DNA from: Psychroserpens sp041224425
GTDB lineage: Bacteria; Bacteroidota; Bacteroidia; Flavobacteriales; Flavobacteriaceae
Assembly (NCBI RefSeq): GCF_041224425.1
Contig: NZ_JBGFGL010000075.1
Coordinates: 248,001 to 312,000 of the forward strand
DNA: 64,000 nt
Reading direction: 5' to 3'
Under the pieces are notes generated by a model. The model did not search any database. It was not told where the DNA came from and worked only from the letters and a program-made list of their open reading frames with translations. Each line of letters begins with the position of its first letter. The first letter of the stretch is position 1. Positions 16,902-24,617 of the stretch are shown one piece after another. The position numbers and the translations under genes were made by a program.

Positions 16902-18787
16902 CAAGCTGCAGATTTAATGTTAAATTCAAATAAGAAGGAAGTACCATTTTGATGTTGCTCTTCCATTTTTCCATTGAGTTGATGGGTTAGAAGTTTGATC
17001 AGCTGTGTTCCGAATCCAGTTCCAGTGGCAGAGATACCTTCGGTTTTTCCAATGCCATCATCCTTTATTTTCAAGCTTAGAGTATCTTGATTTACACGTG
17101 ATAGACTGATTTCAATGTTTCCTTTTCTATCTTTCGGAAAGGCATACTTAAGCGCATTGGTCAGAAGTTCGTTCACAATGAGTCCGATAGGAACTGCCGT
17201 ATCTACATCCAGTTCCAATTGTTCCATGGCACATTCAATTTTTACTTTGTCCTCAGCATCAAAGGTATCTAGAATACCATCACCTAAATTTATGAAATAG
17301 GATTTCATGTCGATACTTCCTAAATTTTCACCTTGATACAATTTCTGGTGAATGATTCCCATAGATTGTACACGGTTCTGACTCGCAATCATGGCGTCTT
17401 TGGTAGCCGAATCCTCTAATTGTGCCGATTGCAATGCAATCAAACTCTTGACCAGTTCAAGGTTGTTTTTAACACGATGGTGGATTTCCTTCAGAAGTAA
17501 TTCATTTTGCTGATTTTTTTTATCCAATTCAGAGTTTAAGGACACCAATTGCTCGTTTCGCTTTTTACGTTTACGATAGTTGTAAAATAATCCGAATAAA
17601 ATAATGGCCAACAATCCTGTTAATATGATGTAAAGTATTTTGGTGCGTTGTTGTTGGTCTATTTTTTCATCCTGAAATAGAATGGTGGCATTTTTTTGTC
17701 CGACTTCATATTTGGCTTGGGCTTCGTTTTCTAAGCTTAAGATCACATTGTCCTTAAACGATTCGTGTTCTGAGGCATATAATTGATGATAGTACAAGGC
17801 ATTCTTGTAATCACCTAAGGATTCATAAATCTCAGATACGTGCATATAGTTTTCCCACAGGTTTCTATTTCGGCCTGTTTTTTTGATAAGATCTATGGCT
17901 TGTAAGTTGTAGGGCAAAGCTTTCTCATAATTACCTTGCATGACATAAACGTGTCCGATATTACCAAGTGACGGAATGAGATAGCGTTCCAAGCCCATCG
18001 CTAAGGAATTGTCATAATTGGCTTGGTAATCAGCAATTGCTTTATCATAACGTTCCATGTATTTGTAAACATTTCCTCTCCAGTTAAGGGATGCCATATA
18101 TGGTATTCCAGTTTCTCCCAATTCTTGATAGATATCAATAGAAGCATTTATGGATTCCAATGCGTTTTCCAAATCAAATCCGGTAAACAATTGACTATTG
18201 GCTTTAAAGCGATAAGAACGCGCTAGATCTTCCTTGGCGTTGATCTTTTTTTGAATTTCAATCGCTTTATCACAATATTTTATCGCTTCGTTGTAATTGT
18301 TTTCGTAATACAAAAGATCTCCAATATGCGCATAACAATTTGCTATTCCTCTCTTGTTGTTTTGTTGTTCGTATAGGTCTAAGGCCTTATAAATGTTTGC
18401 CTTAGCTTCATTATAATCGGCCTTTGCTGTGAACAATGCCTTCAGATCAATATAAGTATGTGCCAATGCATTAAGATCATTTTCTTCTGAATAAATAGCT
18501 TTTGCTTTGTTGTAGTAATAGGATGCCGAATCGATGACGCCATACTCTTTATGATAAAGCGCCATAAAACTATAAGATTTGGCTAAATCAGTAGTTTTGT
18601 CTAGTGTTTTTGAAAGCTGAATTGCTTTATAAGCACTTTGTTTTATTCCTAAAGTATCCTGAGGAATCGCGATATGGTTGTCTAACCAAACCAATAAAGT
18701 ATCCAATCGGACTTCCTTTGGGTTTTGGGTAAACAAGATGCTTGTACTAAAGCAAAGTACAAGAAGAATATTGGTTAGTGTTTTCAT
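16901..18787 (-). CDS. TPR-containing membrane histidine kinase (HisKA_2 type)
   Basis: This 628-residue protein has a signal peptide (about 1-20), then tetratricopeptide repeats over about residues 60-350 (for example GIANCYAHIGDLLYYENNYN, SLGNIGHVYVMQGNYEKALP). A transmembrane helix near 385-405 is followed by a coiled segment and the HisKA_2 box LLLKEIHHRVKNNLELVKSL with phospho-acceptor His. The HATPase domain has NELLTNALKYAFP and DDGIGK. TPRs in the periplasm suggest sensing through a protein partner. It overlaps the LytTR regulator start by one base. Confidence 0.92.
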   Translation of the reverse strand: MKTLTNILLVLCFSTSILFTQNPKEVRLDTLLVWLDNHIAIPQDTLGIKQSAYKAIQLSKTLDKTTDLAKSYSFMALYHKEYGVIDSASYYYNKAKAIYSEENDLNALAHTYIDLKALFTAKADYNEAKANIYKALDLYEQQNNKRGIANCYAHIGDLLYYENNYNEAIKYCDKAIEIQKKINAKEDLARSYRFKANSQLFTGFDLENALESINASIDIYQELGETGIPYMASLNWRGNVYKYMERYDKAIADYQANYDNSLAMGLERYLIPSLGNIGHVYVMQGNYEKALPYNLQAIDLIKKTGRNRNLWENYMHVSEIYESLGDYKNALYYHQLYASEHESFKDNVILSLENEAQAKYEVGQKNATILFQDEKIDQQQRTKILYIILTGLLAIILFGLFYNYRKRKKRNEQLVSLNSELDKKNQQNELLLKEIHHRVKNNLELVKSLIALQSAQLEDSATKDAMIASQNRVQSMGIIHQKLYQGENLGSIDMKSYFINLGDGILDTFDAEDKVKIECAMEQLELDVDTAVPIGLIVNELLTNALKYAFPKDRKGNIEISLSRVNQDTLSLKIKDDGIGKTEGISATGTGFGTQLIKLLTHQLNGKMEEQHQNGTSFLFEFNIKSAA

Positions 18788-18827
18788 GCCTTTTAATTAG
18801 ATTTAAAAGACTTGAGGTTGTCCAAAG

Positions 18828-18858
18828 ATAAAAAAAGCACAGCAATTACACTGTGCTT
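18828..18858 (-). terminator. Intrinsic terminator of lysA
   Basis: Stem AAGCACAG / CTGTGCTT (18835-18842 and 18851-18858) with a run of seven T on the - strand just past it. It lies eight bases 3' of the lysA stop and separates lysA from the histidine kinase gene. Confidence 0.8.
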
Positions 18859-18865
18859 AAACTAT

Positions 18866-20071
18866 TTATAGTTTGATGTCTACTTGATTGTTTAATATAT
18901 CATCAAAGGTTTCCCGTTTTCTGATGAGGTGTGCTTTGCCTTTATACCAAAGTACTTCTGCTGGTCTGTATCGCGAATTGTAATTACTTGACATGGTAAA
19001 GCAATAGGCTCCTGCATTTTTGAAACAAAGTATATCATCTTCTCGGACTTCATTGATACGTCTGTTATTGGCAAAGGTATCGGTTTCACAAATGTAACCT
19101 ACAACAGAGTAGAAGCGCTCGCGACCTTCGGGATTTGAAATGTTCATGATTTCGTGTTGTGAGCCATATAGCATCGGACGAATTAAATGGTTAAATCCAG
19201 AATCAACTTGTGCAAAAACCGTAGACGTGGTTTGTTTCACAACATTTACTTTCGTCAAGAAATGACCAGCTTCACTTACCAAAAACTTTCCAGGCTCAAA
19301 GGCGAGCGTCAAGTCTTTTCCGTATTCTTTACAAAATTCGTTAAAGCGCTTCGAAAGTTTTTCGCCTAATTCCTCAATATTGGTTTCGATATCACCAGCT
19401 TTGTACGGTACTTTAAAACCAGATCCAAAATCTATAAACTCTAAATCAGGAAACTGTTTTGCGGTTTCAAAGAGGATTTCACTTGCGTATAAAAAGACAT
19501 CAATGTCCAGAATATCACTTCCAGTATGCATATGAATCCCGTTGATATTCATTTTAGTGTTCTCCACGATTCGCAATAAATGCGGAATTTGATGTATGGA
19601 GATTCCGAATTTACTATCGATATGGCCTACGGAAATATTGGTATTGCCTCCAGCCATGACGTGCGGATTGATACGAATACAAACAGGAATCTTAGGATGC
19701 TTGGTTCCAAACTGTTCCAATATGGAAAGGTTGTCAATATTGATTTGAACACCCAATTTTGCTGCGGTTTCAATTTCTTCCAAAGACACGCCATTTGGTG
19801 TGTAGATAATGTCACTTGGTTCAAATCCTGCATGCAATCCTAATTTGACCTCCTGAATAGAAACCGTATCCAATCCAGAGCCTAATTGATTGAAAAGCTT
19901 TAAAACCGAAACATTTGACAATGCTTTTACGGCGTAATTAATTTTTAACTGTTTGACCTTACCAAAAGCTGAGGTTAAGCGTTTGTATTGCGACTGAATT
20001 TTTTCAGCATCATAAACGTAAACCGGACTTCCATAGTCCTTAGCAATCTGTAGTAAGGTGTTTTGTTCCAT
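18866..20071 (-). CDS. lysA: Diaminopimelate decarboxylase
   Basis: This 401-residue cytoplasmic PLP enzyme of fold type III makes the last step of lysine synthesis: meso-diaminopimelate to L-lysine plus CO2. The PLP lysine is in NYAVKALSNVSVLKLF near residue 48. HMHTGSDI, the glycine-rich FIDFGSGFKVPY, the phosphate-binding EPGKFLVSEAGHFL, and the partner-subunit cysteine in CETDTFA are all present. Length is normal. It is transcribed alone, divergent from sucC across a 198-bp gap. Confidence 0.95.
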   Translation of the reverse strand: MEQNTLLQIAKDYGSPVYVYDAEKIQSQYKRLTSAFGKVKQLKINYAVKALSNVSVLKLFNQLGSGLDTVSIQEVKLGLHAGFEPSDIIYTPNGVSLEEIETAAKLGVQINIDNLSILEQFGTKHPKIPVCIRINPHVMAGGNTNISVGHIDSKFGISIHQIPHLLRIVENTKMNINGIHMHTGSDILDIDVFLYASEILFETAKQFPDLEFIDFGSGFKVPYKAGDIETNIEELGEKLSKRFNEFCKEYGKDLTLAFEPGKFLVSEAGHFLTKVNVVKQTTSTVFAQVDSGFNHLIRPMLYGSQHEIMNISNPEGRERFYSVVGYICETDTFANNRRINEVREDDILCFKNAGAYCFTMSSNYNSRYRPAEVLWYKGKAHLIRKRETFDDILNNQVDIKL

Positions 20072-20181
20072 TGTTTTAAAATTAAATAAGCTGTAAAAGT
20101 ATAAAGTAAAATCTGTAAATCCTTGTTCTTAAATCTACATTAACTTATTAATAACATAATCTTGAATCCCTTGAAAAAATA

Positions 20182-20212
20182 TTGGTAAAAAGCCGAAGTA
20201 TGATTACTTTTG
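20182..20212 (+). promoter_or_regulatory. Predicted sucC promoter (Bacteroidota type)
   Basis: TTG (20182-20184) and TACTTTTG (20205-20212) match the -33 TTG and -7 TAnnTTTG boxes with a 20-base spacer. They would start transcription about 50 bases upstream of the sucC ATG. Confidence 0.6.
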
Positions 20213-20269
20213 TCAACGTTAAAATTCTTCGGAATCTCAGTCGAAGACAAATCTTAAATTTCTTACTAA

Positions 20270-21460
20270 ATGAATTTACACGAATATCAAGGAAAAGAAT
20301 TATTAAGCAGTTTTGGTGTACGAATCCAACGTGGTATTGTAGCTCAAAATGCTGATGAAGCGGTTACGGCAGCAAAGCAATTAACTGAAGAAACCGGAAC
20401 AGGTTGGCATGTCATTAAAGCTCAAGTTCACGCTGGTGGACGAGGAAAAGGAGGAGGCGTCAAGCTAGCTAAAAGTTTGGATGATGTTAAAACCTTAGCT
20501 GGACAAATCATTGGTATGGATTTGGTAACACCGCAAACCTCGGCTGAAGGTAAACGAGTACATCAAGTATTGGTTGCTGAAGATGTGTATTATCCTGGAG
20601 ATTCTGAACCTGAAGAATATTATATGTCAGTATTGTTGAACCGTTCTACAGGTCGCAATATGATCATGTATTCTACCGAAGGTGGTATGGATATCGAACA
20701 GGTTGCTGAAGAAACACCACATTTGATCTTTACAGAAGAAATTGATCCTGCAACAGGATTATTGCCTTTCCAAGCAAGAAAAGTGGCTTTCGACTTAGGC
20801 TTGTCTGGAGCAGCATTTAAAGAAATGACTCGTTTTGTAACATCTTTGTATAAGGCTTATGTGGAATCTGATTCCTCTTTGTTTGAAATCAATCCTGTAT
20901 TGAAAACCAGTGATGATAAAATCATGGCTGTTGATGCAAAAGTGACTTTAGATAACAATGCGTTATTCAGACATAAAGATTTAGCCGAATTAAGAGATGT
21001 TCGTGAGGAAAGTCCGATTGAAGTCGAAGCTGGTGAATTAGGCTTAAATTATGTGGACCTTGACGGAAACGTAGGTTGTATGGTAAATGGTGCTGGATTG
21101 GCAATGGCTACGATGGATTTGATCAAGCAAGCAGGAGGAGAGCCAGCAAATTTCTTGGATGTTGGTGGTACTGCTGATGCTGCTCGTGTTGAAGCGGCTT
21201 TCAAAATCATTTTAAAAGATCCTAATGTAAAAGCCATCTTGATTAATATTTTTGGAGGAATTGTACGTTGTGATCGTGTAGCTCAAGGGGTTATCGATGC
21301 ATATAAAAACATGGGTAATATCAATGTGCCTATTATTGTGCGTTTACAAGGAACCAATGCTGATGTAGCAAAAGATTTGATTGACAATTCTGGATTGGAT
21401 GTATTAAGTGCAACCGAATTCCAAGAAGCTGCCGATAAAGTGCAAGAGGTATTGTCTTAG
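20270..21460 (+). CDS. sucC: Succinyl-CoA ligase (ADP-forming) beta subunit
   Basis: This 396-residue protein starts MNLHEYQGKELLSSFGV, the signature opening of SucC. The ATP-grasp domain (about 1-235) includes KAQVHAGGRGKGGGVKLA. The CoA-ligase domain follows with FLDVGGTADAARVEAAF and INIFGGIVRCDRVAQGV. With SucD it converts succinyl-CoA to succinate while making ATP or GTP in the TCA cycle. No sucD is adjacent; in this group the alpha subunit is often encoded elsewhere. Its 3' end converges on cysH across a 218-bp gap that holds an inverted repeat. Confidence 0.96.
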   Translation: MNLHEYQGKELLSSFGVRIQRGIVAQNADEAVTAAKQLTEETGTGWHVIKAQVHAGGRGKGGGVKLAKSLDDVKTLAGQIIGMDLVTPQTSAEGKRVHQVLVAEDVYYPGDSEPEEYYMSVLLNRSTGRNMIMYSTEGGMDIEQVAEETPHLIFTEEIDPATGLLPFQARKVAFDLGLSGAAFKEMTRFVTSLYKAYVESDSSLFEINPVLKTSDDKIMAVDAKVTLDNNALFRHKDLAELRDVREESPIEVEAGELGLNYVDLDGNVGCMVNGAGLAMATMDLIKQAGGEPANFLDVGGTADAARVEAAFKIILKDPNVKAILINIFGGIVRCDRVAQGVIDAYKNMGNINVPIIVRLQGTNADVAKDLIDNSGLDVLSATEFQEAADKVQEVLS

Positions 21461-21492
21461 ATCTCTCATCCATAATATTCTAAAGGAAGAAG

Positions 21493-21615
21493 CTGTCCTT
21501 AAACACATTTTTCGTCAACCTGAATTTATTTCAGGTTCTCATCAAAAACTTATGAGATGTGATTCTGAAACAAGTTCAGAATGACGATTTTAGATGATTT
21601 TAAGACAGTTTTTTT
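21493..21615. repeat. Imperfect palindromic intergenic element, likely bidirectional terminator
   Basis: The outer arms CTGTCCTTAAA (21493-21503) and TTTAAGACAG (21599-21608) frame a long inner pair. CGTCAACCTGAATTTATTTC (from 21513) is mirrored by the arm ending GTTCAGAATGACG (21586). It is followed by seven T on the + strand. The CGTCATTCTGAA...TTTCAG type is, from memory, a dispersed intergenic repeat in flavobacteria. It sits between the convergent genes sucC and cysH. Confidence 0.7.
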
Positions 21616-21678
21616 AATGGCTAATATTTAGCTCTATGAGAAATATGAGCGTACAATATTTTGGATAAAATTAGTTTT

Positions 21679-22380
21679 TTATAAATGTAATCCACATTCG
21701 GTTTTCGGATTGTTGTTCCAGCGTCCTGTTCGGTCTTCTCCTGGAACTGTACAATGTTTGCAACCAATAGAATGGTATCCTTTGGCAACGAGTGGATGAA
21801 AAGGTAAATCGTGTTCTTTAATATAGGCATCACGTTGTGCTTTCGAGATATCCAGTAATGGATAGAACTTTAAAATCTCACCTCTAAGCTCAAAAATGTC
21901 CAAAGTCGAACGATGATCACTCTGCCACTCCATAAGTCCGGAAACCCAAACCTTGTACTTGTTTTTTATAATATCTAAAGGTTTGACCTTATTGATAGAA
22001 CAGCAGAAATCCGGATTTTTTTTCCAGGTTTCATCTTTGGTAGTAAACTCGTGCTCTTCTTTTAGTGCGCTTATTGATTTAACATTCAAGCCGTACTTTT
22101 TAGTGAGTTCTTCTTTATATGTTAAAGTATCATCGAAATGATAACCAGTATCAATAAAAAAGACTTCTTGGGCTTTGTTTTCTTCGGAGAACAATTTCAA
22201 TAGAAAGGCAGAAGTAGCCGCAAAAGAGCTAGTGAGCATCACTTCGGTAACCTCAAAATCTTTATAGAGTTGAGCAATACGTTCTCGTGCAGAAAGCGGT
22301 TTATACTTTTTGTTAAGTGCTGCGATCTCGCTTTCAGAAATATTTGGAAGTACTTTATGAACTGGTGTCGTTTCAAACAT
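21679..22380 (-). CDS. cysH: Assimilatory adenylyl-sulfate (APS/PAPS) reductase
   Basis: This 233-residue cytoplasmic enzyme of sulfate assimilation makes sulfite from APS (or PAPS) with thioredoxin. The PP-loop-like VTEVMLTSSFAATSAFLLKL holds a degenerate nucleotide loop. FCCSINKVKPL plus IGCKHCTVPGEDRTGRW supplies the CC...CxxC set that binds a [4Fe-4S] cluster in APS reductases, and the C-terminal KTECGLHL holds the catalytic cysteine. The cluster ligands favour APS rather than PAPS as substrate. It stands alone here, with no other sulfate genes next to it. Confidence 0.9.
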   Translation of the reverse strand: MFETTPVHKVLPNISESEIAALNKKYKPLSARERIAQLYKDFEVTEVMLTSSFAATSAFLLKLFSEENKAQEVFFIDTGYHFDDTLTYKEELTKKYGLNVKSISALKEEHEFTTKDETWKKNPDFCCSINKVKPLDIIKNKYKVWVSGLMEWQSDHRSTLDIFELRGEILKFYPLLDISKAQRDAYIKEHDLPFHPLVAKGYHSIGCKHCTVPGEDRTGRWNNNPKTECGLHL

Positions 22381-22459
22381 AAGTTTAAATTAGAAGCGCA
22401 AGTTACCACTCCTATTTAAACGAAAAGAGGAATTAGAATATTTTTAGGAATTTGATAAA

Positions 22460-22702
22460 TTAAGGCTTCTTTTTTTGCGGTTTTGGCATTGGACCGCGAA
22501 GATGGATAATTAATCCGTTAAGGAAATTTCTCAAAATTTGATCACCGCATTCTTTGTATTTAGGATGGTCTTCACGTCTGAAAAATGCACCAAGTTCACT
22601 TTTTGAAATTCTGAAATCCACTAGAGCAAGGATTTCCACGATTTCGTCATCACGTAATTGATGTGCTACACGAAGTTTTTTGAATATGTCGTTATTAGTC
22701 AT
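22460..22702 (-). CDS. DUF1456 (YehS-like) small protein
   Basis: This 80-residue protein reads MTNNDIFKKLRVAHQLRDDE then IVEILALVDFRISKSELGAF, a DUF1456 repeat. E. coli YehS (about 156 residues, as I recall it) has two such units; only one is present here, followed by a proline/lysine tail (PMPKPQKKKP). The biochemical role of the family is unknown. Its first eight bases overlap the 3' end of the esterase gene, so the two are probably translated from one message. Confidence 0.8.
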   Translation of the reverse strand: MTNNDIFKKLRVAHQLRDDEIVEILALVDFRISKSELGAFFRREDHPKYKECGDQILRNFLNGLIIHLRGPMPKPQKKKP

Positions 22703-23516
22703 TCTTTATAGATTTTTGAAGTAAAAGCCATTGGCAAGCCTCGGGAAAATTATTCTTCCAAAGCGTTTCATTATGCTTACCACCTTCGACGATTTTCTTT
22801 TGGATGTGATCTGAAGGAATACCTTGTGCTTTTATAATAGAGATCATTTGTTCTAAATTGGAAACCATGGTTTCACTTTCTTCGGTTCCAGCCATAAAAT
22901 AAAACTCAGAACGAGAATTGAGTTGGCTTTCAGAAGCAAGATTAAATATTTCAGGATTGATCCAAAATGCTGGAGAGAAGATTCCTGCCTTACCAAAAGT
23001 TTCTGGGTATTTAATAGCGGCATAAAACGCCATTAATCCGCCTAGCGAAGATCCAAATATAGTCGTATGTTGTGCTTCCGATTTGGTTCTAAACGTAATA
23101 TCGATATGTGGTTTTACAGTATGTCTAATAAAATCAATAAACAAATCTCCTTTGCCACCTCCATATTTTTCATTCTGATAAGGTGTTAGTTCTTCAATGC
23201 GTTTCTCATTTCCGTGTTCAATGCCAATAACAATAACATCTTGGTTGGCTTTATCAAGATATTCATCAATTTCCCATTCACCTACATAAGAAGCTTTGGC
23301 GTCGAAGAGATTTTGGGCATCAAACATATAAATAACAGGATAGGTCTCTTTTGACGTTTCATAAGACTTTGGAAGATACACCCAAATAGTCTTGTGGCTG
23401 TCAAGTTGAGGAGCTTCAATTGTAAACGTCTGCACTTGTTTAGAAGCTGTACTCTGACCCAATACAAAAGCTTGACCTACAAAAAATAGTATTAATAAAA
23501 AGAGGATTTTTTTCAT
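22695..23516 (-). CDS. Secreted esterase-D/Fes-type alpha/beta hydrolase
   Basis: This 273-residue protein has a signal peptide (cut near VLGQ, residue 20). The putative-esterase fold shows YPVIYMFDAQNLFD, VIVIGIEHGNEKR, nucleophile elbow IFGSSLGGLMAFY (Ser about 150) and a C-terminal His in EGGKHNETLW. Relatives hydrolyse acyl or siderophore esters outside the cytoplasm. It overlaps the DUF1456 gene by 8 bp. The 268-bp upstream gap holds an 11-bp perfect inverted repeat that could be an operator. Confidence 0.85.
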   Translation of the reverse strand: MKKILFLLILFFVGQAFVLGQSTASKQVQTFTIEAPQLDSHKTIWVYLPKSYETSKETYPVIYMFDAQNLFDAKASYVGEWEIDEYLDKANQDVIVIGIEHGNEKRIEELTPYQNEKYGGGKGDLFIDFIRHTVKPHIDITFRTKSEAQHTTIFGSSLGGLMAFYAAIKYPETFGKAGIFSPAFWINPEIFNLASESQLNSRSEFYFMAGTEESETMVSNLEQMISIIKAQGIPSDHIQKKIVEGGKHNETLWKNNFPEACQWLLLQKSIKND

Positions 23517-23569
23517 TATAAATCAGTTGAAGCGAAAGTACATAAAATAATAATGATTTGTTAACGTGC

Positions 23570-23613
23570 ATTTCATCGATAATTTATTTAGGACATTCAA
23601 AAATCGATGAAAT
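23570..23613. repeat. Perfect 11-bp inverted repeat upstream of the esterase gene
   Basis: ATTTCATCGAT (23570-23580) and ATCGATGAAAT (23603-23613) are exact inverted copies 22 bp apart. They lie between the divergent esterase and TerB-like genes, so they could be an operator or a hairpin in a leader. A related ACCGATGAAA occurs about 80 bp further on. Confidence 0.5.
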
Positions 23614-23784
23614 ACATCGTCTTTTTAAATATCTAATTATCAGATGATTACACCTAAAAACAACATGAAAGTAGGAAAAAACCGATGAAAAGCAATTTAT
23701 TTTTCGATAAGCGACCGTTTATCAAGGTTTACGGCAAAACAATCTTAGTAACTTTAAAAAAGTAAAAAATCATAATCCCTCGTC

Positions 23785-24186
23785 ATGATAAATCGCGTTG
23801 AAAAACTGAGCTTACTTTCTGAAATGATCGCCTTCGCTCAAACCAATGATAATATTAAATCCATTGAATATAGATTCCTATTAGGTGTTGCCAAGCAATT
23901 AGATATTTCACAAGAAGATTTCGATTATTTAATTAAGCATCCTGTAACTTATGTACATTTAAAATCACACAGTGAACGAATAGTACAATTCCATAGATTG
24001 GTGTTATTGATGAACCTTGATAGTGAAATTTCCAGTAAAGAATTGGTGAAGTTGCATAATTTCGGATTGCGTATGGGCTTGAGCCATGAATCCATTAATC
24101 GCGTACTGGATTTAATGGAAAGCTTCCCAAATAAAGTCGTGCCACCAGATTTCCTTATAGATATCTTTAAGGTGCAGTACAACTAA
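23785..24186 (+). CDS. TerB-like helical protein
   Basis: This 133-residue all-alpha protein has no signal peptide or membrane segment. The helices (VEKLSLLSEMIAFAQTNDNI, EYRFLLGVAKQLDI, RIVQFHRLVLLMNLDSEI, LVKLHNFGLRMGLSHESI) follow the TerB/DjlA-N pattern with acidic loops after each pair. Homologues are often mislabelled as excinuclease subunit B; the real uvrB is at 24618-26624. TerB-like domains bind metal or act as adaptors in tellurite and stress systems. The gene converges on the SRPBCC gene with a 4-base overlap. Confidence 0.65.
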   Translation: MINRVEKLSLLSEMIAFAQTNDNIKSIEYRFLLGVAKQLDISQEDFDYLIKHPVTYVHLKSHSERIVQFHRLVLLMNLDSEISSKELVKLHNFGLRMGLSHESINRVLDLMESFPNKVVPPDFLIDIFKVQYN

Positions 24187-24617
24187 GCTTTAAGATAGTT
24201 GGTCAAGTTGGTTTTTATGAAATAATTCCAACCACCTAAACAGCTTTCTCTTTTGAATTCAGGTATATCAGTAGGGAAATCCTCAAGCACCTTATGTGTT
24301 AAGGTTAATTTGGTATGATTATCCTCTTCGGAAATTAAAAAGCTAACTGTTGAATCTCCAGGATATTCTTGGTAGTTCCAATTCAGTGTCAACTTTTCAT
24401 TTGGTACATATTCTAAAATTTTCCATTGATGTGTGAAGATTCTCTCTCCAGAACGGACTTCAAATTGTGTTTTGAAGCCAATATCTGTATTAAAATCAGG
24501 AATATTTTCAAAAAACCATTGGCACATCTCGTCAACATTGGTAAGAGCAGACCATAATCGTTCCTTTGAAGTGTCAAAGGATGCAGTAACTATTACAGGA
24601 AGTTCAGTAGTTTTCAT
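24183..24617 (-). CDS. AHSA1/SRPBCC-domain protein
   Basis: This 144-residue cytoplasmic protein is a single START/Bet-v1-like domain with the AHSA1 pattern: IVTASFDTSKERLWSALTNV, DEMCQWFFENIPDF, WKILEYVPNEKLTLNWNY and the C-terminal helix GGWNYFIKTNLTNYL. Family members bind hydrophobic ligands, or Hsp90 in eukaryotes. The start codon sits directly beside the uvrB stop (24618), so it is probably read from the uvrB transcript. Confidence 0.85.
   Translation of the reverse strand: MKTTELPVIVTASFDTSKERLWSALTNVDEMCQWFFENIPDFNTDIGFKTQFEVRSGERIFTHQWKILEYVPNEKLTLNWNYQEYPGDSTVSFLISEEDNHTKLTLTHKVLEDFPTDIPEFKRESCLGGWNYFIKTNLTNYLKA

Noticed and set aside
23785..24186. Excinuclease ABC subunit B label for the 133-residue protein
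   Set aside because: Homologues often carry that name, but the protein is a TerB-like helical domain and the true uvrB is the next large gene.
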